From Betaproteobacteria bacterium (GTDB lineage: Bacteria; Pseudomonadota; Gammaproteobacteria; Burkholderiales; Gallionellaceae), in contig JAGVIV010000118.1 in NCBI GenBank assembly GCA_020055845.1, forward strand, positions 1-43,420: a DNA stretch of 43,420 nucleotides. Direction: 5' to 3'. A program made the position numbers and the translations under genes. Below, piece by piece: positions 36,993-43,420 of the stretch. The notes below the pieces were generated by a model. The model was not told the origin of the DNA, did no database searches, and worked only from the letters and a program-made list of their open reading frames with translations. Every line of letters begins with the position of its first letter. Position 1 is the stretch's first letter.

Positions 36993-37676
36993 ATGAAAAA
37001 ACGGATCATTATATTTCTCTGTCTCTTGTCTTTATCTAGCGCAGCCTTGGCCGCGGAAAAGCAAAGCCACGCCGAGATACACCGGGTGGCCATGGAGTTC
37101 CTCCAAGCCAAAACACAGGATATACAGGGGAAAGTGAGCCTCAAAGTCGAAGATATAGACCCGCGTGTTGCCTTCCCCCCCTGCTCCCAACTGGAGGCAT
37201 TCCTCCCCACGGGCGCGCAGATGCGCGGAAAAACCAGTATCGGCATCCGTTGCAACGAAAAAACCTCATGGTCATTGTTTATTCCCGCCAGCATCACGGT
37301 GACGATGAATATGCTGGTCTCGAGCAGAGCGCTGCAACAAGGGACGGTCATTGGCAGCGGCGATTTCAGCATCCAATCGGGCGAGCTCACCCAGCCCGGT
37401 ATCATCACCGATGCCACCCAGGTCACCGGCCAAGTCCTTAAATTCAGCATCGGTGCCGGACAGCTATTCAAACAAGACATGTTTCGCGCGCCCTATGCGG
37501 TGACACAGGGACAAACGGTACAACTGTTTTCGGAAGGTGGCGGTATCACGCTGCGCAGCGAGGGCAAAGCCCTGAACAATGCCGCGGCAGGACAAACCAC
37601 CCAGGTTAAAGTTGCCTCCGGGCAGGTTATCAACGGCATCGCCAGAGAAAACGGAACTGTGGAAGTTCGCCCCTGA
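36993..37676 (+). CDS. flgA: Flagellar P-ring chaperone FlgA
   Basis: Periplasmic chaperone for FlgI assembly, 227 residues. Signal peptide MKKRIIIFLCLLSLSSAALA, then a SAF-like C-terminal domain with FSIGAGQLFKQDMFRAPYAV and the end GQTTQVKVASGQVINGIARENGTVEVRP. AAGGA lies 14 bases upstream of ATG, which is farther than usual. Confidence 0.95.
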   Translation: MKKRIIIFLCLLSLSSAALAAEKQSHAEIHRVAMEFLQAKTQDIQGKVSLKVEDIDPRVAFPPCSQLEAFLPTGAQMRGKTSIGIRCNEKTSWSLFIPASITVTMNMLVSSRALQQGTVIGSGDFSIQSGELTQPGIITDATQVTGQVLKFSIGAGQLFKQDMFRAPYAVTQGQTVQLFSEGGGITLRSEGKALNNAAAGQTTQVKVASGQVINGIARENGTVEVRP

Positions 37677-37749
37677 TGTCCATTTACTCTGATACAACAG
37701 TGCGTTATTGTACGAACCTGCGATTTGAAAAAAATTTACAGGTTCACCC

Positions 37750-37776
37750 TAAAGTTTCTCCACAAGATGCCGATGA
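37750..37776 (+). promoter_or_regulatory. Sigma-28 (FliA) promoter for flgMN
   Basis: TAAA (37750-37753), exactly 15 bases, then GCCGATGA (37769-37776), one base off the GCCGATAA consensus. It lies in the flgA-flgM gap, 35 bp before the flgM ATG. It makes flgM a late gene under its own target sigma factor, the usual feedback. Confidence 0.88.
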
Positions 37777-37810
37777 AGCATATGACTAGGACAGTTGAGA
37801 GGTGATTCAA

Positions 37811-38125
37811 ATGAAAATCGAAAAAAGCATGACCCCCTTGCCGCAATCCGCGGTGAACGAAGCGCCTGCGCGTGCGGTTCCGCCCAAGACGGCTGACGCA
37901 CCTGCACCGCAAACCAGCGGGGTTAATGTGAGTCTGGGCTCAGCCAGCAGCCAGCTGCGCAGCATGGGAGCCGATGTCAACGGTGGCGTGCCCGCTGTTG
38001 ATGCAAAGAAAGTCGCCGAAATAAAGCAGGCCATCAGCGAAGGACGCTTCCAGATTAATTCGGCAGCCATTGCAGACGGCCTGATCAATGATGTGGAAGA
38101 ACTGATTAACGCGAGCCAAAGTTGA
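37811..38125 (+). CDS. flgM: Anti-sigma-28 factor FlgM
   Basis: Binds FliA until the hook is complete and FlgM is exported. 104 residues. A disordered, Pro/Ala-rich N-terminal half is followed by the sigma-binding C-terminal part (VDAKKVAEIKQAISEGRFQINSAAIADGLINDVEEL). I chose ATG 37811 because GAGGTGA forms its ribosome site; a GTG at 37802 lies inside that site. Confidence 0.95.
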   Translation: MKIEKSMTPLPQSAVNEAPARAVPPKTADAPAPQTSGVNVSLGSASSQLRSMGADVNGGVPAVDAKKVAEIKQAISEGRFQINSAAIADGLINDVEELINASQS

Positions 38126-38589
38126 CCGGAAATACCCCAGCCTTCACCATCTCGGAACTCCCCTCTCGCCTAAGCAGCGAACGCGACGCGATGCGCGCGT
38201 TTATTGCCCTGCTTGAAAAAGAGCAACAAAGCCTGCTGCATCAGGATGCCGAACAGCTCCTCCCCATCGCGGAAGCAAAGACCGCCGCCGCGAATAAATT
38301 GACCGAACTTGCCAATGCGCGGCGGCAATTCATGAACAGTGCGGATACCGGCGCATGGCTCGCGCAACACGCGCCTGCCTGCAATGCGCTATGGAACGAG
38401 ATACGCAAACTCGGCGCGCACGCGCACCAGCTCAACCAAACCAACGGTGAAGTCATCCAGCTCAAATTACGCAGCAACCAGCAGGCCTTGACCGCCTTGC
38501 TGGGCGCTGCAAAAAATGCGGCGGGACTGTATGGCCGCGATGGTCAGCCCAGTATCGCCGTGTCGGGCCGCACATTGGGCAACGTGTAA
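38122..38589 (+). CDS. flgN: Flagellar export chaperone FlgN
   Basis: Chaperone for FlgK and FlgL export, 155 residues, mainly helical: RAFIALLEKEQQSLLHQDAEQLLPIAEAKTAAANKLTELANARRQFM is typical. The start is TTG at 38122, overlapping the flgM stop (TTGA). Next in-frame ATG would remove 23 residues including the start of the first helix. Followed by a 121-bp gap with no gene. Confidence 0.92.
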   Translation: MTGNTPAFTISELPSRLSSERDAMRAFIALLEKEQQSLLHQDAEQLLPIAEAKTAAANKLTELANARRQFMNSADTGAWLAQHAPACNALWNEIRKLGAHAHQLNQTNGEVIQLKLRSNQQALTALLGAAKNAAGLYGRDGQPSIAVSGRTLGNV

Positions 38590-38620
38590 ATCGCTTGGCT
38601 GTATCGCGAATCCGCCACCC

Positions 38621-38644
38621 CGGCTTTTCTGGGTCTCGGTGGTG
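38621..38644 (-). repeat. Possible degenerate copy of the CACCACAGAGACAC repeat
   Basis: On the minus strand the segment reads CACCACCGAGACCCAGAAAA, matching 16 of 20 positions of the arm found at 9401 and 6971. It lies in the convergent flgN-motD gap. Only one arm is visible, so this may be a decayed copy or a chance match. Confidence 0.4.
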
Positions 38645-38710
38645 CAATTGAAATTTTGGGGTTTATGTGAACGCGGTGTTTCTCGCGTATTAAGAACTAA
38701 CGCGTAGGAC

Positions 38711-39532
38711 CTAGGGTTGCACGACTTCGGATGCCGTCGATAACGATGCCGCAGGATCGGTACTCGACTGCGACGGAGCCAGACCACGCTCCAACTCTGC
38801 CGCCAATACCGTTACCGTCACCCGCCGATTGCGGGTCCGCCCTTCCGCCGTGTCGTTGCTCAACACCGGATGGTTGTCCGCCGAACCGACTGCGGTAAGA
38901 CGCGTGGCCACCACACCCTGATCGATGAACAAACGCACCACGCTGCTTGCGCGCGCGGAGGACAACTCCCAGTTGGAAGGATAGACAGGTGTACTGATGG
39001 GCACATTATCGGTATGCCCCTCGACTTCGATGAGTTGACCGCTCTCGGCCAGCACCTTGGCCACATCGGCCAAAGTCTTCTGCGCCGCGGGCGCGATTAC
39101 TGCTTCGCCCTGCGCAAACAAAGCACTCGCGCTGATATCCAGCATCACACCGCGCCGCGTCTGCGACACGCTCACCAAACCGTTCTTGACGAATTTCCCC
39201 ATCGCCTGATTGAGTGCACTGACCAGACTCTGCATGCGCTCATTCTGCTTGCGCTGCTGCTCGGCCAGTTTGGCGTTGCGCCGGTCTACAATAGATTTGA
39301 AATAGATTTCCTGCTCGGTCAAACGAATGGTGCCCGACTCACCCGCCTTGGGCGCGCTGCTACCGAACGCGCTCCCCAGCGAAGTTCCCAAGACCTTGTA
39401 CTTGCCCTCGTTCACCGAAGAGATGGCATACATCACCACGAAAAAAGCGAACAGCAAGGTGATGAAGTCCGCATAGGAAATCAGCCAGCGGTCATGATTA
39501 TCACGATCAACTCTTTTTCTGCGTAATGCCAC
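38711..39532 (-). CDS. motD: Flagellar motor stator protein MotD (MotB-like)
   Basis: Stator subunit anchored in peptidoglycan, 273 residues. One TM helix with the proton-path aspartate (WLISYADFITLLFAFFVVMYAIS; D22) and an OmpA-like domain (about 135-250) with VEGHTDNVPI and SSARASSVVRLFI. The start codon is GTG at 39532 with a weak ribosome site. A 107-bp gap holding a palindromic repeat separates it from motC. Confidence 0.95.
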   Translation of the reverse strand: MALRRKRVDRDNHDRWLISYADFITLLFAFFVVMYAISSVNEGKYKVLGTSLGSAFGSSAPKAGESGTIRLTEQEIYFKSIVDRRNAKLAEQQRKQNERMQSLVSALNQAMGKFVKNGLVSVSQTRRGVMLDISASALFAQGEAVIAPAAQKTLADVAKVLAESGQLIEVEGHTDNVPISTPVYPSNWELSSARASSVVRLFIDQGVVATRLTAVGSADNHPVLSNDTAEGRTRNRRVTVTVLAAELERGLAPSQSSTDPAASLSTASEVVQP

Positions 39533-39565
39533 GGTAAGTTAAACTCGTGAAGTAATTCGTTTGCC

Positions 39566-39601
39566 CCCTCCCCCGCATGCGGGGGAGGGTTGGGGTGAGG
39601 G
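39566..39601. repeat. Palindromic GGGGGAGGG repeat between motC and motD
   Basis: CCCTCCCCCGCA (39566-39577) pairs perfectly with TGCGGGGGAGGG (39578-39589), followed by TTGGGGTGAGGG. This type is widespread in proteobacterial genomes. A related copy lies at 42012-42046 inside flhG. The hairpin could reduce motD expression relative to motC. Confidence 0.85.
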
Positions 39602-39639
39602 AAACGGACGCAACAAAGGCTTTTTCATCATTATGTCCG

Positions 39640-40380
39640 TTAGGAAATGTAACCCTGCAATTTGTTTTCAATGAAACGCGGACTTTCCAGATTGGCAATC
39701 ATCACCAAGCCATCGATCACCATCTCGCGCATAATCATTTGCTGCATAACGATCATCTTTAATTTTCCGGCGATGGGCAGAAACACCAGATTAGCGAGCC
39801 CGACCCCGTATATGGTGGCGATAAATGCGACCGCGATACCTGCCCCCAGCTTTGCCGGATCACCCAAACTTTGCATCACCTGAATCAAACCAAGTACCGC
39901 CCCCATGATACCGATGGTGGGCGAATACCCGGCTGCAGCCTCCCACACCCGCGCACCGTGCCAGCAAGACTCTTCATAGATATGCACATCGACTTCCAGA
40001 ACTTCGCGGATTTTTTCCGCATCGTTACCGTCAACCAGCAACTGCAGACCTTTCGCCACAAAAGGATCTTTGATGTCCTTGATTTGACTTTCCAACATCA
40101 GCAGACCTTCTTTGCGAGCCAGACTGCTCCAGGCGGTCATCTGACGCGACAAGCCTAGCAGATCAATCTTTGGCGTGAAAAAAGCCCAGCTTCCCATCTT
40201 GATCCCGGAGATAAACACCTTGCCCGGATGTTGCAGCATGACCGCACCCAGCGTGCCACCGAACACGATAAAAAAAGCCGCAGCTTGCAGCAACACCGAA
40301 ACGGCACCGCCTTCCAGCATCTGCCCGCCGATAATGCCGGAGAAGGCAACCAGAATCCCGAATAGACTCAACTTATCCAT
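39640..40380 (-). CDS. motC: Flagellar motor stator protein MotC (MotA-like)
   Basis: Proton-channel stator subunit, 246 residues with four TM segments: about 4-22, 32-52, 147-170 (AAGYSPTIGIMGAVLGLIQVM) and 180-200 (LGAGIAVAFIATIYGVGLANLVFLP). The large cytoplasmic loop carries charged residues typical of torque generation. Start overlaps the fliA stop by one base (TGATG). With fliA upstream this matches the MotCD type rather than MotAB. Confidence 0.94.
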   Translation of the reverse strand: MDKLSLFGILVAFSGIIGGQMLEGGAVSVLLQAAAFFIVFGGTLGAVMLQHPGKVFISGIKMGSWAFFTPKIDLLGLSRQMTAWSSLARKEGLLMLESQIKDIKDPFVAKGLQLLVDGNDAEKIREVLEVDVHIYEESCWHGARVWEAAAGYSPTIGIMGAVLGLIQVMQSLGDPAKLGAGIAVAFIATIYGVGLANLVFLPIAGKLKMIVMQQMIMREMVIDGLVMIANLESPRFIENKLQGYIS

Positions 40381-41111
40381 CAGTGCCCCTTCAATCCGCT
40401 GCGCAAACGTGCCACAGCCTGACTATGCAACTGGCATACGCGCGACTCGCTCACACCCATAACCTCGCCAATCTCGCGCAGATTCAAATCCTGCTCATAA
40501 TGCAAGGCCATCATCAATCGTTCCCGCTCCGGCAAAGCATCTATTGCCCTCACCAACGCGGAGCGGAAACGTCCGTCCTGCAACATCGCCATCGGATTGG
40601 CGGCACCATCAAACTCGTGCCGGTCAAAAAAGTCCTCGTCACCGTCACTGTGAAAATCCTCGTAATAGACCAGCTGTGCGCCGCGCGCTTCCAGCAGCAT
40701 CTGCTGGTACTCCGCTAGCGAAACCCCCAACTCTTTGGCGACCTCGGATTCGGCCGGAGCGCGTCCGAACATTTGTTGCAAACGATGGATCGCGGCCTCG
40801 ATACGGCGCATATCGCGGCGCAGGCTTCTGGGCAACCAGTCCGCCCCGCGCAACTCGTCCAGCATGGCGCCGCGAATTCGCTGCGCGGCATAAGTCTCGA
40901 ATTGCGCGCCGCGCAATTCGTCGTAACGCCCTGCCGCATCCAGCAGACCGATCATACCGGCCTGGATGATGTCGTCGACCTCCACGCTGCTCGGCAACTT
41001 CACCATCATATGGTGTGCTATGCGCTTCACCAGAGGCGCATATTCTTTCAGGCATTGTTCTTTGTCGCTTAAACCATTTGCCGTATACATAGCATTAACA
41101 TTGCTTCTCAT
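40380..41111 (-). CDS. fliA: Flagellar sigma factor FliA (sigma-28)
   Basis: RNA polymerase sigma factor for late flagellar genes, 243 residues. Region 2 contains KRIAHHMMVKLPSSVEVDDIIQAGMIGLLDAAGRYDELRGAQFETYAAQRIRGAMLDELR, region 3 about 110-150, and region 4 ends LREIGEVMGVSESRVCQLHSQAVARLRSGL. ATG 41111 overlaps the flhG stop; ATG 41090 is an alternative. It should read the promoters at 37750 and 29475. Confidence 0.97.
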   Translation of the reverse strand: MRSNVNAMYTANGLSDKEQCLKEYAPLVKRIAHHMMVKLPSSVEVDDIIQAGMIGLLDAAGRYDELRGAQFETYAAQRIRGAMLDELRGADWLPRSLRRDMRRIEAAIHRLQQMFGRAPAESEVAKELGVSLAEYQQMLLEARGAQLVYYEDFHSDGDEDFFDRHEFDGAANPMAMLQDGRFRSALVRAIDALPERERLMMALHYEQDLNLREIGEVMGVSESRVCQLHSQAVARLRSGLKGH

Positions 41112-42073
41112 GTAATCGCAGACACCACACTCATGGTACGCGCCTGCCTAACCATGCGCTGCATCACCCGCTGCAAACCGCTCAGCTCTTCGTCCATCAT
41201 ACTTCCGGCCCCCTCCAGAGTGCGCGCCAACTCGGCAAAAGCAGAGGAACATTGCGCGCCCGGGAAAGCTTCAACCACCGGACGGCACAGCTGTGTCGCG
41301 CGCTTCAACTTTTCATCGGTCGGAATATATCCCATATATTCCAGTCGTACTTGCAAATTACGCCTTGCCAATTGTGCCATATTGTCAAAAATAGCTCTGG
41401 CTTCAGCTTCGTTCTGGACTTTGTTGACCACGATATCGAAAGCGAGCCGGCCATTCTGCAGCGCCATCTGCTTGAGCATCGCATAACTTTCGGTGATGCC
41501 GCTCGCGGTTCCATTCAGCACCAGCATCAAGGGCTCGTCACCGGACAAGCTGGCGCAGACAGAATGCCCCTCGCGCGCCGCGGCATCCACCAGCACCATA
41601 TCCATACCGCGGGATGCCTGCGCCAACACGTCCAGCAATTTTTCACGCTCCGCCTCGCCCAATTTCGGCAATGCCTGCATAGCACGGGCAACCGGCAAAA
41701 TCTGCACGCCGTCACTCCCGCGCAAGATGACCTCACGCAGCGACTTGTCGCCGCGTATCACGTTCAACAGATCGTAGCGCGGCTTCAGCGCCAAAGTATT
41801 GGCCACATTGTTTTGCGTCAGGTGTTCATCCAAGACGAGCACCTCTTTACCGGAGCGCGCCCAAACCGCCGCAAGATTCACCGCCACACTAGTCGCCCCC
41901 AGGCCGCTGCGCGCACCGACCACGGTGACTACACGCGCCGCGGACCTTGCCAGCAAACGGCGCAGCCCTTCAGCTTGATCCGCGAATAACGATTGAACTT
42001 CTCGTTCGCCTCCTCTCCCGCCTGCGGGAGAGGATTGAGGAGAGGGAAGGCCTGTCAGGTTCTCATAGCGCAT
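41108..42073 (-). CDS. flhG: Flagellar-number regulator FlhG (FleN), atypical P-loop
   Basis: MinD-like partner of FlhF that limits the number and placement of flagella, 321 residues. The family opening (LFADQAEGLRRLL, about 29-41) is preceded by an insert LPSPQSSPAGGRGG encoded by a palindromic repeat. The deviant Walker A reads ARSGLGATS (54-62), so the signature Lys is Arg55 and the second Lys is Ala60. Next, VLDEHL and MVLVDAAAR stand where MinD-type proteins have Asp-rich switch motifs. ATP binding or hydrolysis may be impaired. Overlaps flhF by 11 bp and fliA by 4 bp. Confidence 0.93.
   Translation of the reverse strand: MRYENLTGLPSPQSSPAGGRGGEREVQSLFADQAEGLRRLLARSAARVVTVVGARSGLGATSVAVNLAAVWARSGKEVLVLDEHLTQNNVANTLALKPRYDLLNVIRGDKSLREVILRGSDGVQILPVARAMQALPKLGEAEREKLLDVLAQASRGMDMVLVDAAAREGHSVCASLSGDEPLMLVLNGTASGITESYAMLKQMALQNGRLAFDIVVNKVQNEAEARAIFDNMAQLARRNLQVRLEYMGYIPTDEKLKRATQLCRPVVEAFPGAQCSSAFAELARTLEGAGSMMDEELSGLQRVMQRMVRQARTMSVVSAIT
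42012..42046. repeat. Palindromic repeat translated in the FlhG N-terminus
   Basis: CCTCTCCCGC (42012-42021) pairs with GCGGGAGAGG (42024-42033) and is followed by ATTGAGGAGAGGG, the same design as the motC-motD copy. It codes for FlhG residues about 10-21. Its insertion 16 bases or more after the flhG start keeps the reading frame. Confidence 0.85.
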
Positions 42074-43346
42074 GTTCAGCTCGCATCATAGGTGCAGCAC
42101 CCGAACCCGCCATGAACGCGGGAAACTCCAGCTCTTGCACCGCGAACGCCGCAGGAGCGGCACTCACCTTGAATGTGCGATGCAGCAGATATTCCAGATT
42201 CACCTCGTGCAGATCTTCGGGAACACGCTGTCCGCTGGCGATGTAATGCACCGAGAGCTTGTGGCGGATCACCACATCCAGCACGGTTCCCAAAGTCACC
42301 GCCTCATCCAGCTTGGTGGGGATGCAGCCCACCACACCCGCACCGTGATACATGCGCACCACATCGTCCAGCGTGCTGCCGGCACTGGTGGCGTTCAACA
42401 ACAACAGACGTTTCACACCGGCGGCATCGAACATCTCCGCCTGCCCAGCCACACGGCTGTCGCGCTGTCCCACACCCATGGTGTCGATCAGCACCAGATG
42501 CTTGTGCTTTAGTCCGGACAAGGTGAGCTTGAGATCTTCCGTGTCGCGCACGGCATGCACGCTCACTCCCAGAATCTTGCCGTAAATCTTCAATTGCTCA
42601 TGCGCGCCGATACGATAACTGTCGGTGGTGATGAGCGCCACCTTGTCCGCGCCGTAGCGCACCACGGCACGCGCCGCCAACTTCGCCGTCGTCGTGGTTT
42701 TGCCCACACCGGTCGGGCCGACCAGCGCATAAACACCACCGCGTGTCACCACATCTTCCTGCGCCGAGGCCACACGGATATTGTGTCCCAAGATACGGCG
42801 TACCCAAGCCTGGTCTCCTTTGGCCGGCATCTTGTCGAGCAGCTGGCGCGACAGGGCGGGGCTGAATCCCACATTGATCATATCGCGCATCAAAGTGCTG
42901 CGTTTGGGATCGCGCTGTTGCATATCGCTCCAAGCCATACACGCCATCTGTTCCTGCAGCATCGTGTGCATAATCTTGATCTCGCTCAGGATGCCGGTAG
43001 TCTGATCGGCCACCGGCGCGCTTGGCGCAGCGGCTTTTTCAACCGTGGCAGCCGCACGCTGCAAATTCGCATCGAGTACCTTCGCGCCCAGTGTGGAAGC
43101 CTGATCCAGCGCCTTCTGATGCAAAGATGAGGCAGGTTTCGCCGCAGTCACTTTGGGTTCGCAGGCTTTGTCTTCGCGCAAACGGGTCTCACTCAGACGC
43201 GATAACTCCACACTCCCCATGGCAACAATCTCAACCCCTTCGGAGACTTTGCGATTGGACAGGATGACAGCGTCCTCCCCCAGTTCCGCGCGCACCAGCT
43301 TCAATGCCTCACGCGAATTCACTGCGATAAATTTTCTAGCGTTCAT
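42063..43346 (-). CDS. flhF: Flagellar biosynthesis GTPase FlhF
   Basis: SRP-type GTPase that places the flagellum at the pole, 427 residues. N-terminal basic B domain (RKFIAVNSREALKLVRAELGEDAVILSNRKV), linker, N domain, and G domain with VGPTGVGKTTTTAKLAA (P-loop), TTDSYRIGAHEQLKIYG, LIDTMGVGQRD and TKLDEA. ATG 43346 overlaps the flhA stop. Its 3' end overlaps flhG. Confidence 0.97.
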   Translation of the reverse strand: MNARKFIAVNSREALKLVRAELGEDAVILSNRKVSEGVEIVAMGSVELSRLSETRLREDKACEPKVTAAKPASSLHQKALDQASTLGAKVLDANLQRAAATVEKAAAPSAPVADQTTGILSEIKIMHTMLQEQMACMAWSDMQQRDPKRSTLMRDMINVGFSPALSRQLLDKMPAKGDQAWVRRILGHNIRVASAQEDVVTRGGVYALVGPTGVGKTTTTAKLAARAVVRYGADKVALITTDSYRIGAHEQLKIYGKILGVSVHAVRDTEDLKLTLSGLKHKHLVLIDTMGVGQRDSRVAGQAEMFDAAGVKRLLLLNATSAGSTLDDVVRMYHGAGVVGCIPTKLDEAVTLGTVLDVVIRHKLSVHYIASGQRVPEDLHEVNLEYLLHRTFKVSAAPAAFAVQELEFPAFMAGSGAAPMMRAEHAL

Positions 43347-43420
43347 GCTCTACCCCCTACCAAAGATGTGACTCTTACCGTTTTGAATCCCGGCACTTCC
43401 TCATGCGAAATAACTTTTAA
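43343..43420 (-). CDS. flhA: Flagellar export gate protein FlhA, C-terminal 25 residues (partial)
   Basis: The frame entering from the right edge reads LKVISHEEVPGFKTVRVTSL and ends VGGRA with TGA at 43345-43343, overlapping the flhF ATG. The pattern VISHEEVP..KTVRVTSLV matches the usual FlhA ending (V-S-x-N/E-E-I-P...I-x-V-V-x-x-I-G). flhA-flhF-flhG order is standard. Confidence 0.8.
   Translation of the reverse strand, partial: LKVISHEEVPGFKTVRVTSLVGGRA

Overview
The window looks like one contig end from a flagellated betaproteobacterium, most like the Nitrosomonadales/Gallionellaceae group of microaerophiles. That assignment is inferred from gene order (rpe-gph-trpEGD, rsmD-coaD-ferredoxin, ftsYEX, flhA-flhF-flhG-fliA-motCD, flgBCDEFGHIJKL with divergent flgA and flgMN), GC content near 60% and protein style. 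No marker gene proves the taxon. The first 12 bases match the 3' end of an Illumina adapter, so the left edge is an assembly edge and not biology.

Layout. 13-3476 (minus): part of a type I restriction-modification locus with an AlbA/Schlafen-type protein (cut by the contig edge), hsdS and hsdM; hsdR is not in view. 3655-14105 (mostly plus): an MFS metabolite:proton symporter, ispB, tRNA-Pro(CGG), then rpe-gph-trpE-[GxxExxY gene]-trpG-trpD, a convergent NAD-dependent epimerase-like gene, a 2Fe-2S/FAD reductase and a secreted pentapeptide-repeat protein. 14121-19368 (minus): two c-di-GMP genes, one with four PAS domains plus GGDEF-EAL, the other a membrane sensor with PAS-GGDEF and a C-terminal bacteriohemerythrin domain. 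19497-23529 (minus): ferredoxin, coaD, rsmD and a pair of M16 peptidase-family proteins, only one with an intact zinc site. 23649-26161 (plus): ftsY-ftsE-ftsX. 26191-43420: flagellar genes. flgBCDEFGHIJKL run on minus, flgA and flgMN on plus, and flhA(end)-flhF-flhG-fliA-motC-motD on minus. Two well-matched sigma-28 (FliA) promoters sit before flgM and before flgK. This gives the familiar loop in which fliA makes the sigma factor, flgM its anti-sigma, and FliA drives flgMN and the hook-filament junction genes flgKL.

The most interesting structure is in the rpe-gph-trp operon. Three successive gaps each hold an inverted-repeat insertion. Between trpE and trpG a gene for a GxxExxY (PD-(D/E)XK-like) protein lies between 29-bp perfect inverted repeats of the CACCACAGAGACAC type, and its start codon overlaps the trpE stop. 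Between rpe and gph there is a gene-less copy of the same repeat pair. Together they look like an autonomous and a miniature form of one small unit. Other dispersed palindromic repeats are translated in frame inside hsdM and at the N-terminus of flhG. FlhG also lacks both lysines of its deviant Walker A motif.
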